Source: Amycolatopsis cihanbeyliensis (GTDB taxonomy: Bacteria > Actinomycetota > Actinomycetes > Mycobacteriales > Pseudonocardiaceae). From it: 64,000 nt of DNA. The notes under the pieces were generated by a model. That model saw nothing but the letters and a program-made list of their open reading frames with translations, ran no database searches and was not told where the DNA came from. Within the stretch, counting starts at the first letter, position 1. Every line of letters starts with the position of its first letter. Where the stretch lies: positions 310,001-374,000 of the forward strand of contig NZ_VFML01000001.1 of assembly GCF_006715045.1 (NCBI RefSeq), given 5' to 3'. Position numbers and translations under genes: made by a program. Below are positions 1 through 7,688 of the stretch, in pieces.

Positions 1-1
1 G

Positions 2-163
2 AAAGAAGTAGACGTGATGAAGGAATTGGCTTCCTCTTTAGAGAGCCTGTTCCACGAACTGGGCGTCGAGCGGACAGATGAAGAGTATCTGGCGTCGCCG
101 CTCTGGAAGCCTGTGGTCGCTGCGGCAAAGGATGCGCTGGTCATCTTGGAAGAAGACAGCTGA
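2..163 (+). CDS. Hypothetical protein, 3' end only (5' end outside window)
   Basis: The frame is open from the window edge to a TGA at 161-163 and gives about 53 residues, acidic and helical-looking, ending in LVILEEDS. An internal ATG at 17 could start a 48-residue protein, but the frame is open upstream, so this is more likely the tail of a longer gene. I do not recognise the family. It lies at the edge of a stretch of broken mobile genes and may belong to that element. Confidence 0.4.
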   Translation, partial: KEVDVMKELASSLESLFHELGVERTDEEYLASPLWKPVVAAAKDALVILEEDS

Positions 164-315
164 ACGGCAGCGGCTGACACTGGTCCATCCGGCGGAGGAG
201 CGCCGCATGGCCGCCAAGACGTCATTCATTGATCAGATGCTGGTTCGTCGGTGACGCAAGGCCTCGCTGTGTTGGGCACTGAGCTTCGCCCGGTTGTCCG
301 GAGTTCGGGTTATCT

Positions 316-480
316 GTGGGTGTCGCCTTGGGCGCGAAGGTAGGCGTCTTCGTGCTCGTCGGGGGACAGTTCGTGGAGGCTGGCTTGGATCCGGCGCGGG
401 GTTGTACCAACCGTCGATGTAGCGGAGCAGGCCGTGTTCGGCCTCGGCGTGGTGGCGAATTCTGCCCTACCGTGCGACTC
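316..480 (-). pseudogene. IS3-family transposase (OrfB) C-terminal remnant, frameshifted
   Basis: Two adjacent reverse frames together spell the end of an IS3-type transposase: EHGLLRYIDGWYNP (about 405-465), then PRRIQASLHELSPDEHED (about 313-400). The junction falls at the Trp-Tyr-Asn-Pro codons and needs a one-base shift, and a stop precedes the first piece. The YID.WYN.RR...SL..LSP.E pattern is the usual IS3 OrfB tail. The DDE core is absent, so this is a dead fragment. It abuts a methyltransferase fragment on the same strand and helps form a spurious longer reading frame with it. Confidence 0.6.
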
Positions 481-540
481 TGTCTGGCAGGAGGAGCCCC
501 AGCGACCTGGCGGCCTGTTGGTCTGTTCGTCAGGGGGCGA

Positions 541-797
541 GGCGAGGTGGTCGGCGACTTGGTGGGCGGGTTGCATGGTGGGCAGGCCGGAGCCGATGTC
601 GATGAACTGGGTGATGCCGCGGCGGACGAGGTGGCGCACGACGCGGTGCAGGAAGACGCGGTTGGCTTTGGCGATGTCCCGGAGCATGGGGAATCCGACG
701 AAGACGTTGTCGGCGAAGTCGCGGTCGATGCTGTAGGCGGCGTCGCCGCCGAGGTAGTAGTCGTAGACGCGCGCGACGCTGGGCCGGCGGAGGCCGA
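541..797 (-). pseudogene. SAM-dependent methyltransferase (PF04672-type) N-terminal fragment
   Basis: The reverse strand encodes about 85 residues with PSVARVYDYYLGG followed by FIDIGSGLPT, the N-terminal signature and SAM-binding loop of the actinobacterial PF04672 methyltransferases, which are normally about 260-280 residues. Similarity stops after HQVADHLA near 541, where IS3-type sequence takes over. The 5' end is cut at about 797-800, where an IS5-type transposase ends. The initiator codon and the C-terminal two thirds are both lost, so it cannot be functional. It is one piece of the mosaic downstream of tRNA-Leu. Confidence 0.65.
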
Positions 798-800
798 GGC

Positions 801-1304
801 CTAAGGCGTGTCTGACAATGCCTTTGTCCAGGTGATCATGGCGTGGAGGACGACCGCGGAGCGGTAGACGATGGCGAGTTTGTCGTAGCGAGTAGCCAGG
901 CCCCGCCATTGCTTGAGCAGGTTGAAGTGGCGTTCGACGACGTTGCGGCGGTGGTAATCGACCGAGTCGAAGGCGGGTGGGCGTCCGCCGCGGGAACCGC
1001 GGCGTTTGCGGTGCCCAGCCTGATCGGTCGGCTCGGGGATCACGGCGGTGATGCGGCGGTCGCGCAAGTGTCCGCGGATCGCTTTTGAGGAGTAGGCCTT
1101 GTCGCCGCGGACACGCTCGGGCCGGGTGCGAGCTCGACCGCGTCCGAGGCGCGCGACATGCAGATGCCGCATCAGGTGCGGGAACATCGGTGCGTCCCCG
1201 GCCTGGCCAGGACCGACCAACGCCGCCAGCGGTCGGCCGTTGCCATCGACGAGGTGGTGCACCTTCGTGCTCCAGCCGCCGCGGGAACGACCGATCGCAT
1301 GGTC
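801..1304 (-). mobile_element. IS5-family (IS427-like) transposase, 3' part only
   Basis: The frame encodes the distal part of an IS5-type transposase: DHAIGRSRGGWSTKVH, then VRGDKAYSSKAIRGHLRDR with the second catalytic Asp, and VVERHFNLLKQWRGLATRYDK with the catalytic Glu, ending ALSDTP. In this group the first catalytic Asp lies in the upstream OrfA part, which is missing, so the DDE triad is incomplete. The N-terminus is fused in frame to integrase sequence at about codon 43 of the combined frame. The stop at 801 coincides with the point where the methyltransferase fragment begins, which marks the element's other edge. Confidence 0.75.
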
Positions 1305-1433
1305 AGGCGGCTCGGGCCGGGCCTCCGGGGCGGTCAGCAGATCAGCCGGATCCACACCCATGCGGGACAGCAAGAGCCGGGCGGCTTCGATCTCGTTGGG
1401 TCCGGCGGGCTCGTCAGCGAACTGGGTGGTCAT
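1305..1433 (-). pseudogene. Tyrosine recombinase/integrase N-terminal stub
   Basis: The first 43 codons (from ATG at 1433) contain EIEAARLLLSRMGVDPADLL followed by a Pro/Ala-rich linker. This resembles the start of actinobacterial tyrosine recombinases that sit directly after AbrB-like genes. The rest of the integrase (core-binding and catalytic domains) is replaced by the IS5-type sequence. The start overlaps the stop of the AbrB-like gene by ATGA, so the original two-gene operon arrangement survives. The family call rests on the short N-terminal signature and the neighbour, so it is moderate. Confidence 0.55.
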
Positions 1434-1888
1434 CGCTCTTTACCTCCCGCCAGGGAGGTATGGTAGGCGATCAGCATGCGGTCCAGCGCGACTGTCGGGT
1501 GTACCACTAGGACGCGGTGGTCGGGGTCGGCGGCGAGCAGGACGCGGTCGCCGGGGCGGAAGCCGCACCGGCGGCGGACCGGGGCGGGTAGCACCACGTA
1601 GTGGGTGTGGGAGACGGCGAACACGCCCGCCGGGTCGGGGAATACCACGACCGCCTGCTCGACTGCGGTGACGCCCAGGCGCTGTCCCGGACGCCAGCCC
1701 AGTGCGCGCAGGAGGGATTTGTCGGAGACCCGGCCGGAGGCGTCGATGCGGCCCATGCCGTACTGCAGGGTGTCCCGCCGGACCAGCGTCGCCAGCGGGG
1801 GCGGGTTCGTCGGCGTGGGTGGTGGGGCCGACGTGGTGGCCCGGGCCTGAACCGGCGGTACGAGCGCGGTCACCAGGCGGTCAGTCAT
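1430..1888 (-). CDS. AbrB/MazE/SpoVT-type DNA-binding domain protein
   Basis: A protein of about 152 residues from ATG at 1888; an upstream in-frame start at 1936 adds only a poorly coding leader. A Pro/Thr-rich N-terminus is followed by two short beta-rich halves, GRVSDKSLLRALGWRPGQRLGV and HYVVLPAPVRRRCGFRPGDRVLL, typical of swapped-hairpin AbrB folds. Such proteins often precede a tyrosine recombinase in actinobacterial elements and probably regulate it. Here the partner integrase is truncated, so this gene is probably an intact survivor of a dead element. The DNA target is unknown. Confidence 0.7.
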   Translation of the reverse strand: MTDRLVTALVPPVQARATTSAPPPTPTNPPPLATLVRRDTLQYGMGRIDASGRVSDKSLLRALGWRPGQRLGVTAVEQAVVVFPDPAGVFAVSHTHYVVLPAPVRRRCGFRPGDRVLLAADPDHRVLVVHPTVALDRMLIAYHTSLAGGKER

Positions 1889-2024
1889 GGCGACCACCCC
1901 GCCTCCTCGGCAGTGGGCGGATGGCCGCCGCGTCACGGGCCAGACGGAGGGAGACTCGTCGCGCAGTGTGACAACGCGACGACCAACGGTACGGAACTCG
2001 TTGGGGAAATCTCACCGGTTTTTG

Positions 2025-2108
2025 TGTCCGAGGGGGGACTTGAACCCCCACGCCCTTTACGGGCACTAGCACCTCAAGCTAGCGCGTCTGCCATTCCGCC
2101 ACTCGGAC
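2025..2108 (-). tRNA. tRNA-Leu (anticodon GAG)
   Basis: On the reverse strand GTCCGAG (2108-2102) pairs with CTCGGAC (2032-2026), with discriminator A at 2025 and no encoded CCA. The anticodon stem CTAGC/GCTAG closes the loop TTGAGGT, giving anticodon GAG. There is a long variable arm (class II) and a GTTCAAGTC T-loop region. The 84-nt length fits tRNA-Leu. The 3' end faces the decayed mobile genes at 1-1936, the usual geometry of a tRNA integration site. Confidence 0.95.
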
Positions 2109-2158
2109 TTGCTGGGAAACAGAGTAACTGATCGTCGACCGGGGCTGAACGGGGGCCT

Positions 2159-2170
2159 GCTGGTACCAGC
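2159..2170. promoter_or_regulatory. 12-bp perfect palindrome upstream of the M20 peptidase gene
   Basis: GCTGGTACCAGC is self-complementary and lies 38 bp before the GTG start of the peptidase gene, in the short space after tRNA-Leu. It could be an operator or a small structure in the leader. No factor is suggested by the sequence itself. Confidence 0.3.
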
Positions 2171-2208
2171 GCCGTGGGTGTGCGTTATGGGGATGGTAGG
2201 AAGGCGGG

Positions 2209-3531
2209 GTGACCGAACCGAACCTGATCGATACAGCAGCCGATGAGGCAGTGGCGCTGACCAGCGAGCTCATCCGCATCGACACCACGAACACCGGAGA
2301 CCCGCAGACTCTGGTGGGGGAGCGGGCGGCGGCCGAGTACGTGGCGGAGAAGCTTACCGATGTCGGCTACGAGATCACCTATGTGGAGTCGGGGGGCAAG
2401 GACCGGCACAACGTGATCGCCAGGTTGGCGGGGGCGGACCCGAGCCGGGGGGCGCTGCTGATCCACGGTCACCTGGATGTCGTGCCGGCTGACCCTTCCG
2501 AGTGGTCCGTGCACCCTTTCTCCGGCGCGGTGCAGGACGGGTACGTGTGGGGGCGGGGCGCGGTCGACATGAAGGACATGGTCGGCATGACGCTGGCGCT
2601 GGCCCGGCACTACAAGCGACACGGCATCGTGCCGCCGCGGGACCTCATCTTCGCCTTCCTCGCCGACGAGGAGGCAGGCGGTTCCTACGGCGCGCAATGG
2701 CTGGTGGACAACCGGCCGGAGCTGTTCGAGGGGGCGACCGAGGCGGTGAGCGAGGTCGGTGGCTTCTCGATCACCTTGAAGGACGATGTCCGGACCTATC
2801 TCATCGAGACGGCGGAGAAGGGTATCCGCTGGATGAAGCTGCGAGTGCGGGGGACCGCGGGGCACGGCTCGATGATTCATCGTGACAACGCTGTCACCAA
2901 ACTGTCCGAGGCGGTGGCCCGGCTCGGCAACCATCAGTTCCCGCTGGTGCTCACCGACTCGGTACGGGAGTTCCTCGCCGGGGTCACCGAGATCACCGGC
3001 TGGGACTTCCCCGAGGATGACCTGGACGGGGCGGTCGCGAAGCTCGGCAACATCTCCCGCATGATCGGCGCCACCCTGCGGGACACGGCCAACCCGACGA
3101 TGCTCACGGCCGGCTACAAGTCGAACGTGATCCCGTCCACGGCGGAGGCCGCCGTGGACTGCCGCATCCTGCCCGGCAGGCTGGACGCCTTCAACGAGGA
3201 ACTCGACGAGATCCTCGGCCCGGACATCGAGCGTGAGTGGATGGAGCTGCCGCCGGTCGAGACCACCTTCGACGGTGCGCTGGTGGACGCCATGACCAGC
3301 GCGGTCGTCGCCGAGGACCCCGGTGCGAACACCCTGCCCTATATGCTGTCCGGCGGCACCGATGCCAAGTCCTTCCAGCGGCTCGGCATCCGCAACTTCG
3401 GGTTCGCCCCGCTGAAACTGCCGGCCGAGCTCGACTTCTCCGCCCTCTTCCACGGGGTGGACGAGCGGGTGCCGGTGGACGCCCTGCGCTTCGGCACCCG
3501 CGTGCTCGACCGCTTCCTGCGCTCCAGTTAG
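2209..3531 (+). CDS. M20/M25/M40-family metallopeptidase (dipeptidase-like)
   Basis: A 440-residue cytoplasmic dizinc exopeptidase, probably cleaving small peptides or N-acyl amino acids. Zinc-site motifs of the M20 family are present: LLIHGHLDVVPAD near residue 85, WGRGAVDMKD near 118 and FAFLADEEAGG near 150, with the dimerisation-domain GTAGHGS further on and a terminal FHGVDERVP carrying the last ligand region. The GTG start at 2209 follows AAGGCGG. The neighbourhood (DUF5703, LppL-like, uppP, phosphatase) matches that of M. tuberculosis Rv2141c, of which this looks like the counterpart. A second M20 gene at 21451-22767 shares the family but has a different context. Confidence 0.9.
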   Translation: MTEPNLIDTAADEAVALTSELIRIDTTNTGDPQTLVGERAAAEYVAEKLTDVGYEITYVESGGKDRHNVIARLAGADPSRGALLIHGHLDVVPADPSEWSVHPFSGAVQDGYVWGRGAVDMKDMVGMTLALARHYKRHGIVPPRDLIFAFLADEEAGGSYGAQWLVDNRPELFEGATEAVSEVGGFSITLKDDVRTYLIETAEKGIRWMKLRVRGTAGHGSMIHRDNAVTKLSEAVARLGNHQFPLVLTDSVREFLAGVTEITGWDFPEDDLDGAVAKLGNISRMIGATLRDTANPTMLTAGYKSNVIPSTAEAAVDCRILPGRLDAFNEELDEILGPDIEREWMELPPVETTFDGALVDAMTSAVVAEDPGANTLPYMLSGGTDAKSFQRLGIRNFGFAPLKLPAELDFSALFHGVDERVPVDALRFGTRVLDRFLRSS

Positions 3532-3589
3532 TCAGCGTTCAGCAGCGCGCGCCACGTACCACCTCGGGTGGACGCCTTCCGAGTAACGC

Positions 3590-3814
3590 CTACACGATCA
3601 CGCCGGGCAGGCCGGCCGCCGCCAGGGTGCGCTTGCGGCGCAGCCACACCCGGCGTGTGCCGTCGGAGTACAGCCGCACGTTCGACAGCTCCCATCCGGC
3701 GAACTCCGCCTGGATGGACAGCTGCAGCGCGGCGGAGAGACGGGACACGCCGGGTGGCAGTTGCAGCCGGCGGTACTCCCAGTCTTCGTCGACCACCACC
3801 TCGTTCGACGTCAT
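3590..3814 (-). CDS. DUF5703-family small protein
   Basis: A 74-residue protein with a WEYRRLQLPPGVSR start region and a WELSNVRLYSDGTRRVWLRRKR core, characteristic of the short DUF5703 proteins of actinobacteria. Function is unknown. It is translated leftward and its ATG overlaps the stop of the upstream lipoprotein gene (ATGA, 3811-3814), so the two are probably co-translated. Its 3' end converges on the M20 peptidase gene across about 58 bp with only a weak hairpin. Confidence 0.75.
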   Translation of the reverse strand: MTSNEVVVDEDWEYRRLQLPPGVSRLSAALQLSIQAEFAGWELSNVRLYSDGTRRVWLRRKRTLAAAGLPGVIV

Positions 3815-4911
3815 GGCTCGGTCACCTGGATCACCTGTGTCCCTTCTCCGGCCGCCGAGCCGACGACCACCCGGCCGGTCCGGTCGTCGACGGCAACCGA
3901 GTTCGGCTGGCGCACGGTGGGGAAGCGGTACTCCTCGGTCGGCTCCCCGCCGCGAAGGTCGAAGCCAACCACTTCATTACGTTCGGTCAGGGTGACCCAC
4001 GCCAGGTCCCGCTCCCGATCGACGGCGATGCCGAACACACCGCCCGGTACCGGGTAGCGCTGGCGCAACAGCAGCGGGTCGGTGGAGAACGCCAGCAACG
4101 CCCCACCGCGCGCGTCGGTGGTCAGCACCCGCTGGAAAGAATCGACCGCGGCGCCCGCGACCCCGTCACCCGCCCGGAGGCCCTCACCGACCTTCCGCGC
4201 CCCGAGGTCCACGTCGAACAGCGCCGTCCGGAGCCGGTCCAGCACCAGCACCTCGTCCCCGGCGAGCAGTACCTCGTCGGCACTGTAGAGCTGCCCGGTC
4301 ACCGTGCCGCGCACCTCGTCGCCGACGAGCACCTCGATCGCCTTGCGGTCCGGCAGCGCCACCAGGGTGTCCTGGCCCCGCCGCACGGCGGACACCGGCG
4401 CACCGTCCAGGGGCACCGTCTCCACGGTCGCCTCGGGTAACGCGATCCTGGCCACGGCGCCCGCACCGGGCATGCTGGCCAGCAGCCCGCCTTCGACCCC
4501 GGCCACCTGCTCGGCGCCCCCGGGTAGCGGCACCGACCGCGGCTCCGCGTCCAGGTCACCGAGGTCGTACAGCAGCACCGAGCTCGGTTCCCGTACCGCG
4601 ACGGCCAGCGTCGCGGTGGCCGGATCCGTGGCCAGCGCGACCACGTCGCCCGCGGGCTTCAGCACCGTGCCCGCCGGCGGGACCGAGACGGCGGGCGAGG
4701 GCACCGGGGTCGCCGCGACCGGGTTGTCCACCACCTGCAGATCGTCCTCGACCCCGCCGCTGCCGGAGGAGCATCCGGCGAGCAACGCCGCCACCAGCGC
4801 GCCGACCAGCGGCGCCGCTACCGGCGAACCGGTGAACCGGCGCCCAGCGGGTGTCGGTGCCGACAGCGCAGAACCTCCCGAAGGCCGTTCACGAACCGTT
4901 CCTCCCAGCAT
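3811..4911 (-). CDS. LppL-like beta-propeller lipoprotein
   Basis: A 366-residue secreted lipoprotein. A long N-terminal region leads into a hydrophobic stretch and lipobox ALLAGC (cysteine near residue 47), then a Pro/Ser linker and repeated short beta-rich blades (VALATDPATATLAVAV, GGLLASMPGAG, VFGIAVDRERDLAWVTLTERN, PNSVAVDDRTGRVVVG) typical of a six- or seven-bladed propeller. It is likely anchored on the outer face of the cell membrane. M. tuberculosis LppL (Rv2138) sits in an equivalent neighbourhood beside uppP and is the closest analogue I know. The start at 4911 is uncertain because the pre-lipobox region is unusually long. It is coupled to the DUF5703 gene. Confidence 0.75.
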   Translation of the reverse strand: MLGGTVRERPSGGSALSAPTPAGRRFTGSPVAAPLVGALVAALLAGCSSGSGGVEDDLQVVDNPVAATPVPSPAVSVPPAGTVLKPAGDVVALATDPATATLAVAVREPSSVLLYDLGDLDAEPRSVPLPGGAEQVAGVEGGLLASMPGAGAVARIALPEATVETVPLDGAPVSAVRRGQDTLVALPDRKAIEVLVGDEVRGTVTGQLYSADEVLLAGDEVLVLDRLRTALFDVDLGARKVGEGLRAGDGVAGAAVDSFQRVLTTDARGGALLAFSTDPLLLRQRYPVPGGVFGIAVDRERDLAWVTLTERNEVVGFDLRGGEPTEEYRFPTVRQPNSVAVDDRTGRVVVGSAAGEGTQVIQVTEP

Positions 4912-4975
4912 CCCCTACAAACCCCACTCCGTCACGTCCCTGTCACCTGCTCGTCACGAGATACCCGCTCGCCCC

Positions 4976-5941
4976 TCAGCGCGGCCACCGCTCCGGGTAG
5001 CCCAGCTCGATCGCGCTGACATCGTCCAGCGCGGCCTTGATCGCGGGCGGCAGGGTGAGCTCCTCGGCGGCCAGCGACCCGGTCAGTTGCCCGGTGTCCC
5101 TGGCGCCCACGACCGGAGCCACCACACCCTGCCGGTCCCGTACCCAGGCCAGCGCCACGACCAGCGGCGAGGTGCCGAGACCGTCGGCTGCGGTGCTGAC
5201 CGCCTCCACGATCCGCGCCGCGCGCTCGGTGCGATGCTGCTCGACGTACCCGGCGTAGGCCGGTGAGGCGCCCCGCGAGTCGGCCGGCGTGCCGGACCGG
5301 TACTTCCCGGTCAACACACCCCGCCCGAGCGGCGCCCAGGGCAGCAGCCCGATCCCGTGATGCCGGGCGGCAGGCAACACCTCGCGTTCGATCCCCCGTT
5401 CGAGGAGTGAGTACTCCACCTGGGTGGACACCAGTGGCGGCCCGTTCGACCGGCCGGCCGCCGTGGCCAACTGCCAGCCCGCGTAGTTCGACACCCCGGT
5501 GTAGCGCACCTTGCCGCTGCGCACGGCGAACTCCAGCGCCGACAGCGTCTCCTCGAGCGGCACGCTGTCGTCCCACGCGTGCAGCTGCCACAGGTCGATG
5601 TGCTCCACCCCGAGCCTGCGCAGCGAACCGTCCAACGCGGACAGCAGGGCCCCGCGGGATGCGCCACCCCCGAACGGGCCTTCGGTGCGCCGGGCCACCG
5701 CCTTGGTCGCGAGCACCACGTCGTCCCTCGGCACCAGATCGCCCAGCAGCGAGCCCAGTAGCCGCTCGCTCTCACCTTCGGCGTAGATGTCCGCCGTGTC
5801 CACCAGCGTGCCACCGGCGTCCACAAAGGTCACCAGCTGGTTGGCCGCTTCCTCCGCGTCGGTGTCGCTGCCCCAGGACATCGTGCCGAGTGCCATCCTG
5901 GACACTCGCAGGCCGGACGCTCCGAGCTGCCGCTTCTGCAT
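4976..5941 (-). CDS. Aldo/keto reductase
   Basis: A 321-residue NADPH-dependent oxidoreductase of the AKR (TIM-barrel) superfamily. Visible are GTLVDTADIYAEGESE with the catalytic Asp/Tyr, LATKAV with the catalytic Lys, HIDLWQLHAWD with the catalytic His, VRYTGVSNYAGWQ, and the C-terminal cofactor region APVVGARDTGQL. ATG at 5941 is chosen because it begins MQKRQLGASGLRVSRMALGTM, the usual N-terminus; a start 12 codons upstream is possible. The substrate cannot be read from sequence. It is a single gene, divergent from uppP. Confidence 0.88.
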   Translation of the reverse strand: MQKRQLGASGLRVSRMALGTMSWGSDTDAEEAANQLVTFVDAGGTLVDTADIYAEGESERLLGSLLGDLVPRDDVVLATKAVARRTEGPFGGGASRGALLSALDGSLRRLGVEHIDLWQLHAWDDSVPLEETLSALEFAVRSGKVRYTGVSNYAGWQLATAAGRSNGPPLVSTQVEYSLLERGIEREVLPAARHHGIGLLPWAPLGRGVLTGKYRSGTPADSRGASPAYAGYVEQHRTERAARIVEAVSTAADGLGTSPLVVALAWVRDRQGVVAPVVGARDTGQLTGSLAAEELTLPPAIKAALDDVSAIELGYPERWPR

Positions 5942-6104
5942 GCGCCCGAGCCTAGCCGGACGCTCCGTGACAGCCACCGCGACCGGCGCTCATGCCCCGG
6001 TGGTGAGGCGCGTGAGGGCAAGATCGTGCACCCGATAGGGTCAGCGCCCGTGCGATTGGGATTGAATATCGAACACCGCGGCCGCTCGGCGGTGATGGCC
6101 TGAC

Positions 6105-6944
6105 ATGGGCTGGTTCGAAGCGCTGGTCCTCGGTCTCGTCCAGGGCCTCACCGAGTTCCTGCCGATCTCCTCCAGCGCCCACCTACGGATCACCGCGGCT
6201 TTCGCGGGTTGGGGCGACCCGGGTGCGGCGTTCACCGCGGTCACCCAGATCGGTACCGAACTCGCGGTCATCCTGTACTTCGGCAAGAAGATCGGCCGGA
6301 TCCTCGCGTCCTGGTTCTTCTCCCTGTACAAGCCGGAGTACCGCAGCGACCCCGACGCGCGGGTGGGCTGGTTGATCATCGTCGGCTCGCTGCCCATCGT
6401 GGTGCTCGGCCTGCTGTTCCAGGAGGACATCGAGCATGCCTTCCGGGACCTGCGGCTGATCGCGACCACCCTGATCGTGTTCGGCATCCTGCTGTGGATC
6501 GCCGACCACGTCGGTCGCAAGGAGCGCGACCTGGACCGGCTCACCGTGCCGCACGGCCTCGGGTACGGGTTCGCGCAGGCCCTCGCCCTGGTCCCCGGCG
6601 TGTCGCGTTCCGGTGGGACGATCACCGGCGGCCTGCTGCTCGGCTACAAGCGGGCGGACGCCGCCGAGTACTCCTTCCTGCTCGCCGTGCCCGCGGTCCT
6701 CGGTTCGGGCTTCTACAAGCTCACCGACATCGGTGGTGCGGACAGCCCGTCCTGGGGCCCGACCATCCTGGCGACGGTGGTGGCCTTCGGCGTGGGGTAC
6801 ATGGTGATCGCCTGGCTGATGGCGTTCATCAAGCGGCGTACCTTCGTGCCGTTCGTGCTCTACCGGCTCGGGCTGGGCGCGTTGCTGCTGGTTCTGGTGT
6901 TCACCGGGGTGCTGGATCCGGAGGCCGGGCCGGTCGGCGACTGA
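6105..6944 (+). CDS. uppP: Undecaprenyl-diphosphatase (UppP/BacA)
   Basis: A 279-residue integral membrane phosphatase that recycles undecaprenyl diphosphate to the monophosphate carrier used for peptidoglycan and other wall polymers; overexpression gives bacitracin resistance in many bacteria. Both family signatures are intact: [13 protein letters not shown] at residues 14-26 (Glu17, the Ser triplet, His26) and [10 protein letters not shown] at 164-173 (Arg168). About seven or eight hydrophobic segments follow the family pattern. It is followed after 24 bp by the phosphatase gene on the same strand, the same order as Rv2136c-Rv2135c in M. tuberculosis. Confidence 0.95.
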   Translation: MGWFEALVLGLVQGLTEFLPISSSAHLRITAAFAGWGDPGAAFTAVTQIGTELAVILYFGKKIGRILASWFFSLYKPEYRSDPDARVGWLIIVGSLPIVVLGLLFQEDIEHAFRDLRLIATTLIVFGILLWIADHVGRKERDLDRLTVPHGLGYGFAQALALVPGVSRSGGTITGGLLLGYKRADAAEYSFLLAVPAVLGSGFYKLTDIGGADSPSWGPTILATVVAFGVGYMVIAWLMAFIKRRTFVPFVLYRLGLGALLLVLVFTGVLDPEAGPVGD

Positions 6945-6968
6945 CCACCGCCCGGGGGACACCGTAGG

Positions 6969-7688
6969 GTGGCGGTCGTGGGCACCGTCATCTTGCTGCG
7001 GCACGGCCGTTCGAGCGCGAACGGTTCGGGAGTGCTGGCCGGGCACACGCCGGGGATCGAGCTGGACGACACCGGCCGGTCGCAGGTCGAAGCGCTGGTC
7101 GGGCGGCTGGAAGGGGTTCCGCTCGCCGGGCTGGTGAGTTCGCCGTTGCTGCGCTGCGAGCAGACGGTGGCCCCGCTCGCGGCGGCGCGCGCCCTGACGC
7201 CCGTGCCGGAGCCGAGGCTGGCCGAGGTCGACTACGGCGAGTGGACCGGGAGGGAACTCAAGGACCTGGTCAAGGAACCGATGTGGCGCGTGGTGCAGGC
7301 GCACCCCTCGGCCGCGGTGTTCCCCGGAGGGGAAGGGCTCGCCGCGGTCCAGGCGCGCGCGGTCGCCGCGGTACGCGAGCACGACGCCCGGTTCACCGAG
7401 CAGGAGGGTGAGCACGTGGTCTGGCTGCTGTGCAGCCACGGGGACGTGATCAAGGCGGTGCTCGCCGACGCGCTCGGGCAGCACCTGGACTCCTTCCAGC
7501 GGATCGTGGTCGACCCGGCCTCGGTCTCGGTGGTCCGCTACACCGAGACCAGGCCGTTCGTGTTGCGGACGAACGACCACAGCGCCGATCTGACCGGCAT
7601 CGTGCCGGAGAAGCCACGTGCGGACGAACAGCAGGGCTCCTCCGACGCGGCGATCGGAGGTTCCACCGGACGGGAAGGCGGAACATGA
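6969..7688 (+). CDS. MSMEG_4193-type histidine phosphatase (phosphoglycerate-mutase-like)
   Basis: A 239-residue protein beginning VGTVILLRHGRSSANGSG, with the catalytic RHG motif and an LCSHGDVIKAVL second-histidine motif. The active-site acid region (LAEVDYGEWTGREL) is also present. Family members are cytosolic phosphatases/phosphomutases of unproven substrate. GTG at 6969 is used; GTG at 6978 is an alternative. The stop overlaps the ATG of the downstream M3 peptidase by ATGA. In most relatives this gene is followed by DUF3090 and SCO1664-family genes; here those lie 36 kb away. Confidence 0.88.
   Translation: MAVVGTVILLRHGRSSANGSGVLAGHTPGIELDDTGRSQVEALVGRLEGVPLAGLVSSPLLRCEQTVAPLAAARALTPVPEPRLAEVDYGEWTGRELKDLVKEPMWRVVQAHPSAAVFPGGEGLAAVQARAVAAVREHDARFTEQEGEHVVWLLCSHGDVIKAVLADALGQHLDSFQRIVVDPASVSVVRYTETRPFVLRTNDHSADLTGIVPEKPRADEQQGSSDAAIGGSTGREGGT

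Noticed and set aside
2185..3453. Long reverse frame (422 codons) across the M20 peptidase gene
   Set aside because: Repetitive Arg/Gly/His composition without motifs; it is the antisense shadow of a clear forward peptidase gene.
7430..7684. Extension of the M3 peptidase frame upstream of 7685
   Set aside because: It overlaps the phosphatase gene in another frame and has no peptidase similarity; the ATG at 7685 fits the overlap.
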